Notes: a model not told the origin generated them from the sequence alone. Positions 1 through 8,755 are shown, counted from the first letter of the stretch. The stretch: 64,000 nt of DNA from Bradyrhizobium daqingense (GCF_021044685.1 NZ_CP088014.1:992001-1056000), one strand, 5' to 3'. Program-made: numbers and translations.

Positions 1-85
1 GCCCTTGTTTCACCGCACTGTTTCGCCCACCTCAAGTCTGCTAGCAAGACTAAGAAAAGGCGAAGCGTTGGCCGGGAAGTCGAGT

Positions 86-1306
86 ATGTCGGTACAGGGT
101 AGCATTGTCATCGGTGGCGGCGCGTTTGCGGGGCTGGCGCTGGCGCTCGCGCTACGCCAGGGGCTCGGACCCGAGATTCCCGTCATCGTCGCCGATCCCG
201 CGCTCAGCACGCGTCCGAGCCGCGACCCACGCGCCACCGCGATCGTGGCCGCCTGCCGCCGCCTGTTCGAGGCGATCGGCGCCTGGGACGACGTCAGGGG
301 CGAGGCGCAGCCGATCCTCGACATGGTCGTCACCGATTCCAGGCTGGAGGACGCCACGCGTCCGGTGTTCCTGAATTTTGCCGGCGATGTCGCCCCTGGC
401 GAGCCCTTCGCGCATATGGTCGAGAACCGCCGCCTGATCGATGCGCTGGTCGCGCGTGCCGAAGCCGAGGGCGTCGATCTTCGCGCCACCATCGTGTCGT
501 CCTACGATGCGCGTCCCGAAGGTATCGACGTCACGCTCGGCGATGGCAGCGTGTTGGCCGCGAGCTTGCTGGTTGCTGCCGATGGCGCGAGGTCGAAGCT
601 GCGCGAGCGCGCCGGCATCGCTACCCATGGCTGGGAATATGACCAGTCCGGCATCGTCGTCACCGTCGGTCACGAGTGCGATCACGACGGCCGCGCCGAA
701 GAGCATTTTCTGCCCGCGGGTCCCTTTGCGATCCTGCCGCTCTCAGGCAAGCGCTCTTCGCTGGTGTGGACCGAGCGCCGAGCTGAGGCCGCGCGCATCG
801 TCGCGCTGAGCGAAGACGACTTTCACCGCGAGCTCGAGCAGCGCTTCGGCCTGCATCTCGGCGAGGTCAAGGCGCTCGACAAGCCGCGGGCGTTTCCGCT
901 GTCCTATTTCGTCGCGCGCTCGTTCATCGCCGAGCGCCTGGCGTTGGTCGGCGATGCCGCCCATGTCATCCACCCCATTGCCGGCCAGGGTCTCAACATG
1001 GGGCTGAAGGATGTCGCCGCCTTGGCCGAGGTCGTCGTCGACGCCGCGCGGCTCGGCATGGATCTCGGCGGCGCCGACGTGCTCGAACGCTACCAGCGCT
1101 GGCGCCGGTTCGACACCATGGCGATGGGCGTTGCCACCAACTCGCTGAACTTCCTGTTCTCCAATGAATCGACGCTGCTGCGCACCGTGCGTGACATCGG
1201 CCTCGGTCTCGTCGATCGCGCGCCGCCGCTGAAGAACCTCTTCATCCGCCAGGCCGCTGGATTGACGGGCGAGGTGCCGCGGCTGCTGAAGGGCGAGGCG
1301 TTGTAA
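86..1306 (+). CDS. UbiH/UbiF/COQ6-type FAD-dependent hydroxylase
   Basis: A 406-residue flavoprotein of the ubiquinone-biosynthesis aromatic hydroxylase family, expected to hydroxylate the quinone ring using NAD(P)H, FAD and O2. An N-terminal Rossmann motif (GGGAFAG, about residues 8-14), the mid-protein segment VAADGARSKLRERAG and the second FAD motif GDAAHVIHPIAGQGLNMGL (about residue 290) are all intact. The ATG at 86 is chosen because the FAD motif starts about eight residues later and GGGAAG-like purines precede it; the open frame runs back to base 5 without family-like sequence. Which ring position it hydroxylates (UbiH, UbiF, UbiI, UbiL or UbiM role) cannot be told. It is convergent with the Trm112-like gene. 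Confidence 0.88.
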   Translation: MSVQGSIVIGGGAFAGLALALALRQGLGPEIPVIVADPALSTRPSRDPRATAIVAACRRLFEAIGAWDDVRGEAQPILDMVVTDSRLEDATRPVFLNFAGDVAPGEPFAHMVENRRLIDALVARAEAEGVDLRATIVSSYDARPEGIDVTLGDGSVLAASLLVAADGARSKLRERAGIATHGWEYDQSGIVVTVGHECDHDGRAEEHFLPAGPFAILPLSGKRSSLVWTERRAEAARIVALSEDDFHRELEQRFGLHLGEVKALDKPRAFPLSYFVARSFIAERLALVGDAAHVIHPIAGQGLNMGLKDVAALAEVVVDAARLGMDLGGADVLERYQRWRRFDTMAMGVATNSLNFLFSNESTLLRTVRDIGLGLVDRAPPLKNLFIRQAAGLTGEVPRLLKGEAL

Positions 1307-1310
1307 GGAG

Positions 1311-1371
1311 CGAATGGTGAGTAGCAAATAGCGAGTAGGCCTATTCGCTACTCGTCATTCCCTATTCGCCA
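1311..1371. repeat. Palindromic intergenic repeat, family A copy 1
   Basis: An imperfect dyad built from GCGAGTAG/CTATTCGCTACTCG-type blocks between the convergent UbiH-like and Trm112 genes. The two arms (about 1311-1338 and 1344-1371) are near reverse complements. A related copy lies at 12183-12245. It may fold in RNA and act as a bidirectional terminator. Confidence 0.65.
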
Positions 1372-1374
1372 TCC

Positions 1375-1572
1375 TCAATCGATCTTGCGCGCCTCTTCCG
1401 GCAGCATGATCGGAATGCCATCGCGGATCGGATAAGCGAGCTTGGCGCTGCGCGAGATCAGCTCCTGCTTTGCGGAATCGAACTCCAGCGGGCCTTTGGT
1501 CAGCGGGCAGACCAGAATCTCCAGCAGCTTGGGATCGACGCTGGCTTCGGGACGTTCGGTAGGCGCGTTCAT
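1375..1572 (-). CDS. Trm112-like (UPF0434/YcaR) small zinc-ribbon-like protein
   Basis: A 65-residue protein of the Trm112/UPF0434 family. The signatures are [18 protein letters not shown] near residues 12-29 and [16 protein letters not shown] near the C-terminus. Eukaryotic Trm112 activates methyltransferases; the role of the bacterial form is less clear. As in many bacterial members only one cysteine of the ribbon is kept (VCPL). The ATG at 1572 is preferred over an in-frame start 11 codons upstream because family members begin just before the conserved block. The LON-domain and thioredoxin genes, its usual neighbours in related genomes as I recall, lie 4 kb downstream on the same strand. 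Confidence 0.85.
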   Translation of the reverse strand: MNAPTERPEASVDPKLLEILVCPLTKGPLEFDSAKQELISRSAKLAYPIRDGIPIMLPEEARKID

Positions 1573-2027
1573 TGGGGTCTCCGGCAATCGACTTGCCTCT
1601 AGCATAGAAAATCGGGGGCGCCCATCGCAGGTTCAGGCGGAGATCATCCGTAGGATCTCGTCCTCCAGGCGCTGCAGCCGCGCCGGCGCCGCCGTGCTGC
1701 TGCTCGCCGCGCTCTGGATGCAGACGAGCCTCGCCCGGCACTGGATCATCGTCACCCTCGCCGTCGTATTTGGCTTCGCGGGTCTCGCCAACGCCGTCGC
1801 GATTGCGGTTGCCGGCTGCTAACGGCCTGGAGTGTCGGCCCGTGAAGCGCAAAGTCAAAGCAGTACTTCATATGCGCACCGCCTACGGCGCGCCGAACTC
1901 TTGGCGATATTAGAACGAATCTAAAAACAGTCGCCCCCGCAGCGGATTGACTTAACCCCCGCCTTTGCTTCCTTCGGCTGCGCGTTGCGCTGAGCACACA
2001 GCGCACACGACAGAGGAGGAGACGTTC
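1573..2027. other. Intergenic region between Trm112 and the PepSY gene
   Basis: This 455-base divergent gap should hold the promoters of both flanking genes. An open frame at 1718-1822 could encode a 34-residue hydrophobic peptide, but no ribosome site supports it. The one clear signal is the Irr-box-like palindrome at 1909-1925, annotated separately. The region 2008-2020 carries the purine-rich ribosome site (GAGGAGGAG) of the PepSY gene. Confidence 0.5.
1909..1925. promoter_or_regulatory. Irr/ICE-box-like palindrome
   Basis: ATTAGAA-CGA-ATCTAAA is a 17-base dyad. It matches six of seven positions on each arm of the iron-control-element form TTTAGAA-N3-TTCTAAA that I recall for rhizobial Irr sites. 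It lies about 100 bases upstream of the PepSY/cytochrome b pair, which fits iron or haem control. The exact published consensus and spacing were not checked. Confidence 0.45.
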
Positions 2028-2306
2028 GTGAAGGTCATTCGTGTTGTTGCCATGGCACTGACGATCGGGATTGGCATGGGATCGGCGGCCATGGCCGACG
2101 GTTTCAAGAACTGCACCAAGCTCGACAAGGCGTCGTGGAAGCCGGCCAGCGAAGCCGAAGCCAAGGCCAAGGCGGCTGGCTATGAGGTGCGGCGCTCCAA
2201 GATCGAAGGCTCGTGCTACGAGGTCTATGGCGTCAAGGAAGGCAAGCTCTACGAGCTGTTCTACAGCCCCGAAGACCTCACCCTGAAGCACACGATCGCC
2301 AAGTAA
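2028..2306 (+). CDS. PepSY-domain periplasmic protein
   Basis: A 92-residue exported protein. A signal peptide (residues 1-23, hydrophobic core VVAMALTIGIGMGSAAMA, cleavage after AMA) precedes a single PepSY-like domain whose pattern is helix (SEAEAKAKAAGYEV) then two strands (GSCYEVYGVKEGKLYELFYSP). The start is GTG, supported by a strong GAGGAGGAG ribosome site eight bases upstream. The next gene encodes a cytochrome b; PepSY proteins often accompany cytochrome b561-type or ferric-reductase-like membrane proteins, so a joint periplasmic redox role is inferred. An Irr-like site lies upstream. Confidence 0.8.
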   Translation: MKVIRVVAMALTIGIGMGSAAMADGFKNCTKLDKASWKPASEAEAKAKAAGYEVRRSKIEGSCYEVYGVKEGKLYELFYSPEDLTLKHTIAK

Positions 2307-2370
2307 AACCGCTCCAAGTGACGGCGGCACCTAAGCTGCGGCAAGCGAGCGCCAAGGCGAAACGGGCTTG

Positions 2371-2961
2371 ATGGAACAAGCAGTGCGACAAGCGCGCGGG
2401 GCGTCCGACAGGAGCCCCGCGAACCCTAAGGTTCCGCGGGTGGTCGCAGTCTGGGACCTCCCGCTGCGTCTCTGGCACTGGCTGCTCGCGATCGCAGTTC
2501 TGATCGCTTGGTTCACGCCGCCCACCTACGACGGACTTCACCGTATCGTCGGCTATACGGTTATCGGCCTTCTCGCCTTCCGCCTGGTCTGGGGCTTCAT
2601 GGGAAGCCGATACTCGCGCTTCCGCATGGTTGGCGTCAGGCTGCGCGCTGCGCCACACTATCTCTGGAACCTGCGCCGGGGCATCACCGGCCGCTATATC
2701 GGGCTCAACCCCGCCGGCACCTTGATGCTGGTGGCGTTGCTGATCTCCCTCGCGGTGTCGACGATCACTGGTGCGATGTCGGTCACCACCACGTTCTTCG
2801 GCGTCTGGTGGGTCGAGGACACGCACCATTATTCGTCGGATGCGGTCATCATCCTGGTCGTGCTGCACATACTCGGCGTGTTGCTGATGGGGATTCTCCA
2901 GCGCGAGGATCTGATCCGCGCGATGTTCACTGGACGCAAGCGCATTCGCAATCGGTCCTAG
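2371..2961 (+). CDS. Cytochrome b561-type diheme membrane protein
   Basis: A 196-residue integral membrane cytochrome b (bacterial b561/Ni-Fe hydrogenase b subunit fold). Four hydrophobic helices can be seen, with candidate haem-ligand histidines in WDLPLRLWHWLLA (about residue 31), in GLHRIVGYTVIG (about residue 55), in the DTHHYSS loop (about 152) and in VLHILGVLLMG (about 168). It probably moves electrons between the quinone pool and a periplasmic partner. The ATG at 2371 directly follows an in-frame TTG that is an alternative start. It lies 64 bases after the PepSY gene, on the same strand, so the two are probably one operon. Confidence 0.85.
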   Translation: MEQAVRQARGASDRSPANPKVPRVVAVWDLPLRLWHWLLAIAVLIAWFTPPTYDGLHRIVGYTVIGLLAFRLVWGFMGSRYSRFRMVGVRLRAAPHYLWNLRRGITGRYIGLNPAGTLMLVALLISLAVSTITGAMSVTTTFFGVWWVEDTHHYSSDAVIILVVLHILGVLLMGILQREDLIRAMFTGRKRIRNRS

Positions 2962-3148
2962 ACGTTGCCGATCGCGGCAGACGTTGTTCGCGCCACCATC
3001 GCGACCTCGACTGCAAATGTTCCCAAAATTGAATTGCGCAGGCGGCGTTAAGGCGCCGGTAAGCATGCAATCAGGCGTTGCGCGAAATTAACGCGAAGAA
3101 CGCTTGGCCCGTCCACGATCGACCACATTGACGATGGAGCTTTATTGC

Positions 3149-5650
3149 ATGTTCCGCGTTTTTTCCTGCCTTACTGTCGAGCACGATTGGCGGCTCGTGC
3201 CGCTCGCTGGCCTGGTCTGCTTCGTCGCGAGTATTGTCGCGGTCAGCATCTTCCATCGCGCCATCGCGGCGCGCTCAAGGACGCGGTCGATCTGGATCGC
3301 GATTGCTGGCGCTGCCATCGGATATGGAATCTGGGCGACGCATTTCGTCGCCATGCTCGCCTACGAGCCCGGCGTGACAACCGGCTACGATATCGTGCTG
3401 ACGGCGCTTTCGCTCACGACGGCTATGCTTCTGACGTCGGGCGGCTTCGCCATTGCGGTCGGCGATTACGGCCCGTGGCGCGCGGGCGCAGGCGGCGTCA
3501 TCATCGGCGGCGGCATCGCCAGCATGCACTATCTCGGAATGTGGGCACTGGAAGTGCCGGGCCGCGTCGCCTGGTCGCTGGATCTCGTGCTGGTCTCGAT
3601 CCTTCTCGGCATGTGCTTCGGCTATGCCGCCCTGTCCGTCGCGATCAAGCATCGGACCTATCGCGGAACGCTGGCGGCGGCAGTGCTGCTGACGCTTGCC
3701 ATCGTGTCGCACCACTTCACGGCGATGGGTGCGGTGCAGATCATGCCCGATCCAACGCGTGCAACGGGCGCGCTGTCGCTGTCTCCGGCCGTGCTCGCAC
3801 TTGCGATCGCAGGTGTCGCGCTGTCCGTGCTGGGGATGAGCCTGATCGGCGTGCTGGCCGATCGCCGCCTGGCCAGCAGAACCGCCAAGTTCGAGGAGAT
3901 CATCAGCCAGCTTTCGGATGCAAGGCGGCAGCTCGAAGGTTCGCAGCAGGAATTGCAGGAGCAGACGCTGCGGCTGGATACGGCGATCAACCACATGGTC
4001 GAAGGCCTTTGCATGTTCGATGCCGATAAGCGGCTCGTCATATGCAACGAGCGCTACGCCAATCTGTATCGTCTGCCGCCGGAACTGCTGCGCGCAGGAA
4101 CGTCGCACTGCGAGATCATCAGGCATCGTGTCACAAGCGGAACGCTCAAGGGCGACACCAGCGACATAGCCGCCGAACAGCTGATCGCGAAGCTGGACGC
4201 CCTGTCCGTCGATACGGTTTCGAGCCGGGTCGACGAGTTCGCTGATGGTCGGCTGATCTGCGTGACGAGACAGCCGATGGCTGGCGGTGGCTGGGTAGCC
4301 ACGCATCTCGACGTCACCGAGCAGCGACTGTCCGAGGCCAAGATCACCTATATGGCGCAGCACGATGCACTGACGGAGCTGCCGAATCGCGTGCTGCTGA
4401 GGGCGCGTCTGGATCAGGCCCTTGCCAATACGCGCAATGGAGACCTCCATCTGGCGGTCCTCATGCTTGATCTCGATCGCTTCAAGGAGGTCAACGACAC
4501 GCTTGGGCATCCAGCAGGCGACGCGCTGCTGCGCGCGGTCGCGACGCGCCTGCGCGAATGCGGCAGGGACATGACTTTGATCGCCCGTTTGGGCGGCGAC
4601 GAGTTCGCCGTCGTGGATTACGTGACGGATCCGATCGTGGAGGCGACGTGTCTCGCGGAGACGATCAAGGCCTCACTCTGCGAGCCCTTCGACCTCGGCG
4701 ATCATCAAGTCACGGTGGGAGCCAGCATCGGCATCGCCATTGCGCCCTGCGATGGCGCCGATTCCGACCTCATCCTCAAGAGCGCCGATCTCGCCCTCTA
4801 TGCGGCAAAGGGCGGCGGACGCGGCGCATTCCGTTTCTTCGAGCCGGAGCTGGACCACCTCATGCATGTCCGCCGCAACCTGGAAAAGGATATGCGCAAA
4901 GCGCTGGCGCGAGGGGAATTCGAACTTCACTTCCAGCCGATCGTGCGTGTGGAAGGCGGACGAACCAGCGGCTATGAGGCGCTATTGCGGTGGCACCACC
5001 CCGAGCGCGGAATGGTCCTGCCCGGCGAGTTCATTCCGCTCGCGGAGGAAACCGGCTTGATCCTGCCCATCGGCGAATGGGTCTTGAGGGCAGCCTGCGC
5101 CGAGGCCGCCAAGTGGCCGTCCGATCTGACCATCGCAATCAACCTGTCGCCCGCTCAGTTCAGGAGCAAGGAGCTCGTTTCCATCATTGTCGGCGCCCTG
5201 GCGACGTCAGGGATCGAGCCGCACAGGCTCGAACTCGAGGTCACCGAGACGGTCATCATGCATGACAGCGAAGCGGTGTTCGCAGCACTCGGACAGCTGC
5301 GCGAGCTCGGCGTGCGAATTGCCCTAGACGATTTCGGCACGGGCTATTCGTCGCTGAGCTTCTTGCAGAAATTCCCGTTCGACAAGGTCAAGATCGACCG
5401 CAGCTTCGTCAGCGAGCTCGCCAGCAAAAGGGAAGAGGCGCGTCGGATCGCCCGTGCCGTGGTGGCCTTCGCCGTCAGCCTCGGCAAGATGACGACCGCC
5501 GAAGGCGTCGAAACCGCCGAGCAGCTGGCCATTTTGCGTGAAGAGGGCTGCGTCGAGGCGCAGGGCTACTATTTCAGTCGGCCCATGCAGGCCTCCAGTA
5601 TCGCGCAACAGGCGCAGCGGAAGGCTGAAGCCGCGGTGTGTGCTGCTTGA
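3149..5650 (+). CDS. MHYT-PAS-GGDEF-EAL c-di-GMP turnover protein
   Basis: An 833-residue membrane sensor. The MHYT domain (about 10-230) carries its repeated signature three times: THFVAMLA, SMHYLGMWAL and SHHFTAMGAV; MHYT is proposed to bind copper and sense O2, CO or NO. A short coiled coil and a PAS-like segment (about 275-390) follow, then GGDEF (motif LGGDEF, 481-486) and EAL (YEALLRW near 609). The EAL side keeps the metal and catalytic set: AINLSP, EVTE, DDFGTGYSS, VKIDRS and EGVET. The inhibitory I-site upstream of GGDEF reads RDMT (473-476), not RxxD. The start at ATG 3149 is chosen; ATG 3134 in frame is possible. Both activities look intact, so the net direction is unknown. Confidence 0.9.
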   Translation: MFRVFSCLTVEHDWRLVPLAGLVCFVASIVAVSIFHRAIAARSRTRSIWIAIAGAAIGYGIWATHFVAMLAYEPGVTTGYDIVLTALSLTTAMLLTSGGFAIAVGDYGPWRAGAGGVIIGGGIASMHYLGMWALEVPGRVAWSLDLVLVSILLGMCFGYAALSVAIKHRTYRGTLAAAVLLTLAIVSHHFTAMGAVQIMPDPTRATGALSLSPAVLALAIAGVALSVLGMSLIGVLADRRLASRTAKFEEIISQLSDARRQLEGSQQELQEQTLRLDTAINHMVEGLCMFDADKRLVICNERYANLYRLPPELLRAGTSHCEIIRHRVTSGTLKGDTSDIAAEQLIAKLDALSVDTVSSRVDEFADGRLICVTRQPMAGGGWVATHLDVTEQRLSEAKITYMAQHDALTELPNRVLLRARLDQALANTRNGDLHLAVLMLDLDRFKEVNDTLGHPAGDALLRAVATRLRECGRDMTLIARLGGDEFAVVDYVTDPIVEATCLAETIKASLCEPFDLGDHQVTVGASIGIAIAPCDGADSDLILKSADLALYAAKGGGRGAFRFFEPELDHLMHVRRNLEKDMRKALARGEFELHFQPIVRVEGGRTSGYEALLRWHHPERGMVLPGEFIPLAEETGLILPIGEWVLRAACAEAAKWPSDLTIAINLSPAQFRSKELVSIIVGALATSGIEPHRLELEVTETVIMHDSEAVFAALGQLRELGVRIALDDFGTGYSSLSFLQKFPFDKVKIDRSFVSELASKREEARRIARAVVAFAVSLGKMTTAEGVETAEQLAILREEGCVEAQGYYFSRPMQASSIAQQAQRKAEAAVCAA

Positions 5651-5654
5651 ATCC

Positions 5655-6332
5655 TTACTGCAGCGGCGGATCGCCGCTGGTGCGTTTCTTGGCGAGATCC
5701 ATCTCGGTGACCGCGATCAGGATCTCGGCGCGGGTCTTCAAGTCGGGCGCTTCCAGCATGGCCTGCTTCTCGGCGGGGCCATAGGGCGACATCATCGCCA
5801 GCGCGTTAACCAGCGCCTCGTTGGGCGCACTCTCGACGCCCTCCCAGTCGACCTTGAGATTGTTGGCTTTCAGGAAGTCTGCCAGCACCGCCAGCAGCGC
5901 CTCGCGGTCGACCTGGTCTTCGCCCATGCGCGCAGTGAAATCGTCGACGAAAGCGAAGAAATCCACCTTGCATTGCCGGTAGGCGGTGAGGACCTCGAGC
6001 TCCTCGACCACCTTGAAGCGTGAGACGCCGGTGAGCTCGAGGATGTAGCGGCCGTCGCCGGATTCGGCGAGCTGGGTGATACGGCCGACGCAGCCGACGC
6101 GAAACAGCGCCGGCTTGTCGGAATTCTTCGGCGAGTGCGCCACATCCGGCTGGATCATGCCGATCAGGCGATGGCCATCGCGGAAGGAATCGTCGACCAT
6201 CGACAGATAGCGCGGCTCGAAGATGTTGAGCGGCATCTGGCCGCGGGGCAGCAGCAGCGCGCCCGGCAGCGGAAACACCGGAATGATCTCCGGCAGGTCG
6301 GCGGGCCCGCGATATTCGATGTTGATCGGCAT
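5655..6332 (-). CDS. LON N-terminal (substrate-binding) domain protein
   Basis: A 225-residue stand-alone LON substrate-binding domain, without the AAA+ or protease parts of Lon. The family block IIPVFPLPGALLLPRGQMPL (about residues 16-35) and LNIFEPRYLSMVDD (about 35-48) are clear, as is IGMIQPD (about 57). Its role is unproved; a chaperone or adaptor function is usually suggested. It lies directly downstream of the thioredoxin/TPR gene on the same strand, separated by a palindromic repeat, and converges with the MHYT gene, whose stop is four bases away. Confidence 0.88.
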   Translation of the reverse strand: MPINIEYRGPADLPEIIPVFPLPGALLLPRGQMPLNIFEPRYLSMVDDSFRDGHRLIGMIQPDVAHSPKNSDKPALFRVGCVGRITQLAESGDGRYILELTGVSRFKVVEELEVLTAYRQCKVDFFAFVDDFTARMGEDQVDREALLAVLADFLKANNLKVDWEGVESAPNEALVNALAMMSPYGPAEKQAMLEAPDLKTRAEILIAVTEMDLAKKRTSGDPPLQ

Positions 6333-6359
6333 CAGCCCGGTCCCCCTGGCTTTGCTAGC

Positions 6360-6404
6360 GCATGATCCCGAAAGGTCTGAAGCGATCTTCCGAACAGATC
6401 ATGC
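6360..6404. repeat. Rhizobial palindromic repeat (GCATGATC...GATCATGC)
   Basis: Eight-base perfect inverted ends GCATGATC (6360-6367) and GATCATGC (6397-6404) flank a CCGAAAGG...CTTCCGAA core. This is the layout of a repeat I recall as common between genes in Bradyrhizobium and relatives. It fills the gap between the thioredoxin stop and the LON start. Confidence 0.65.
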
Positions 6405-6418
6405 CCAAAAGAGGGCCT

Positions 6419-7342
6419 CTACGAAAACAGGATGGTCGACAAACGCTTGCGTCCCTCGACGGTTGCATCATCGGTGCCGCCCCAGGCCTCGAAGAACTGC
6501 ACCAGCTGCTTGCGGGCGCCATCGTCGTTCCACTTGCGGTCGCGCTTGACGATCTCGAGCAGCTGCTCGGTGGCTGCGGCGCGGTTGCCTTGCGCGTTGA
6601 GCGCGGTGGCAAGGTCGAATCGGGCCTGATGATCGAGCGGGTTTGCGGCGACTTTCTGTTCCAGCTCGGCCACCGGCCCCAGCGCCTCCGCCTGCTCGGC
6701 AAGGTCGATCGCGGCCTGCACAGCTTTCACCGCGGGGTCGTTGCGCTTGGATTCCGGCACCATGGCGAGCGTCTGCTTGGCCTGCTCCATCGCGCCGGAG
6801 ACGGCGTAGCACTTCGCAAGGCCTGCCAGCGCCGCGATATTGGTCGAATCATGCTGCAGCACCTCGGCATAGATCTGGGCTGCCGCAGCCGGATCGCCCT
6901 CGGCGAGCACGGCCTCGGCCTCTTGCAGGATCTCGGCGATGTTGGGCTCGCCCGGCGCGGTCACGCCCTTGGTCAGCTTATCGATGAAGGCGTTGAGCTG
7001 GCTCTCCGGCACCGCGCCCATGAAGCCGTCGGCCGGCTGGCCATTGACGAAGGCAATGACGGCCGGGATCGACTGGATGCCCATCTGACCCGGGATCGCC
7101 GGGTGCTGATCGATGTTCATCTTGACCAGCTTGACCTTGCCCTTGGCGGCCTTGACCGCCTTTTCAAGGATCGGGGTGAGCTGCTTGCAGGGTCCGCACC
7201 ACTCCGCCCAGAAGTCGATCAGCACCGGCTGGCGCTTCGATTCCTCGATGACGTCCTTCATGAAGGACTGGGTGGTGGTGTCCTTGATCAGATCGGCGGC
7301 GGCCGGGCCCGCTGCTCCGTTACCCTGGTCGATGATCGTCAC
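6419..7342 (-). CDS. Thioredoxin-TPR protein (CnoX/YbbN family)
   Basis: A 307-residue cytoplasmic protein. A thioredoxin domain (about 30-130) holds the active site WCGPCK with C49 and C52, and is followed by TPR-like helices to the end (IYAEVLQHDSTNIAALAGLA, then FDLATALNAQGNRAAATEQL). That architecture is CnoX/YbbN, a redox chaperone that hands clients to GroEL or DnaK; unlike the E. coli protein, this one keeps both cysteines, as reported for the Caulobacter homologue. The LON-domain gene follows on the same strand. It may be annotated trxA in related genomes. Confidence 0.88.
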   Translation of the reverse strand: MTIIDQGNGAAGPAAADLIKDTTTQSFMKDVIEESKRQPVLIDFWAEWCGPCKQLTPILEKAVKAAKGKVKLVKMNIDQHPAIPGQMGIQSIPAVIAFVNGQPADGFMGAVPESQLNAFIDKLTKGVTAPGEPNIAEILQEAEAVLAEGDPAAAAQIYAEVLQHDSTNIAALAGLAKCYAVSGAMEQAKQTLAMVPESKRNDPAVKAVQAAIDLAEQAEALGPVAELEQKVAANPLDHQARFDLATALNAQGNRAAATEQLLEIVKRDRKWNDDGARKQLVQFFEAWGGTDDATVEGRKRLSTILFS

Positions 7343-7613
7343 GGGATCCCCTCGTCATGTCTGGAATGGCGGCTCTTTAGCACGTCGGTGCCGGCTATGC
7401 TTGGTGTCGGCTCCTAAATTGGGCCGAATGGGCCGAATTTCAATCCATCACGGCCGATTCGCCTGTTCCGGGGCCGTTTCGGGCGATTTGGTCGCATTCA
7501 GGTCCATATGGGGCCTGCGAATACGAATTGATGCTGCCGGTAGCTGTTGCATTCCCCTCCCGCTTTTGGCATACGACAGCCGTTGCCGGCGCGTCACGCG
7601 ACCGACACAGGAT

Positions 7614-7688
<75 letters not shown>

Positions 7689-7779
7689 GTTTTTTCCCAG
7701 AGCATCCAGCCAAACCGGATCGGGTCGTGGTTTTCCACGCCGCGGGCGGCTGGTTCGCGTCTCCTCTACTGGGCCTGCA

Positions 7780-8755
7780 ATGACAATCCTGGTCACCGGC
7801 AGTGCCGGCCATCTCGGTGAAGCCATTATCCGCACCCTGCATGGGCGCGGGTCGCCTGTACGCGGGGTCGATCTGAAGCCCTCGCCCTTCACCGACGCCG
7901 TCGGCTCCATCGTCGATCCCGGCTTCGTGCGGCTCCAGATGGAGGGCGTCACGGCTGTGATCCACACTGCCACGCTGCACAAGCCGCATGTGGCGACCCA
8001 ATTTCGTCGACACCAACGTTTCGGGGACGCTCAATCTGCTCGAGGCTGCAGCTTCCGCCGGCGTGAAGAGCTTCGTCTTCACCAGCACGACCAGCGCATT
8101 CGGCTCGCAGCTTCGCCCCCAAGCGGGACAGGCGGCGGTGTGGGTCACCGAGGAGCTCTCGTCAGTACCGAAGAACATCTACGGCACGACCAAGCTGATG
8201 GCCGAGACGCTCTGCGAGCTGTTCTTTCGCGAGCGCGCCTTGCCGATCGTTGTGCTGCGGACCTCGCGCTTCTTTCCCGAGGATGACGATGATCCCGCGA
8301 TGCGGTCCGCTTACACACTGGACAACGCGCAGGCCAACGAGCTGCTGTATCGCCGGCTGGACGTCGCAGATGCGGTGAGCGCCCATCTGCTCGCCGCCGA
8401 GCGCGCGCCGAGAATCGGGTTCGCCCGCTACATCGTCTCGGCCACGAGCCCGTTCGAACAGCGCCATCTTGCGGCGCTCGCGCGCGATGCCGCCGATGTC
8501 GTCCGCGAGCTCTATCCGGATTGTGCGCAGCTCTATGCGTTGCGCGGCTGGCACCTCTTCCCCGCAATCGACCGTGTCTATGTCAATGCGCGGGCGCGGT
8601 GCGAGCTGGGCTGGCGCCCCGAATTCGACTTCGCGCATGTGCTGAGCTGCCTTCGCGGCGGGCGAGATTTCCGCAGCACGCTGGCGCGCGAGGTCGGGTC
8701 GAAGGGCTATCACGACACGACATTCGACGACGAGCCCTACCCCGTCGCTCGTTGA
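7780..8755 (+). pseudogene. NAD-dependent epimerase/dehydratase, frameshifted
   Basis: Two overlapping frames together make one extended short-chain dehydrogenase of about 325 residues. The first (from ATG 7780) gives the NAD-binding start MTILVTGSAGHLGEAI and runs to LHKPHVATQ. The second resumes with FVDTNVSGTLNLLEAA and carries the catalytic region FTSTTSAFGS, YGTTKLMAE (the YxxxK motif) and a full C-terminus. The switch lies at about 7999-8005. At that point the usual HKPHVATH...FVDTN linker is several bases short. This is either a real inactivating deletion or a sequencing error. Everything else is well conserved, so any inactivation must be recent. Substrate unknown. Confidence 0.8.

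Noticed and set aside
1718..1822. 34-residue hydrophobic open frame beside Trm112
   Set aside because: No ribosome site, and the sequence antisense to it is equally open; nothing marks it as a gene.
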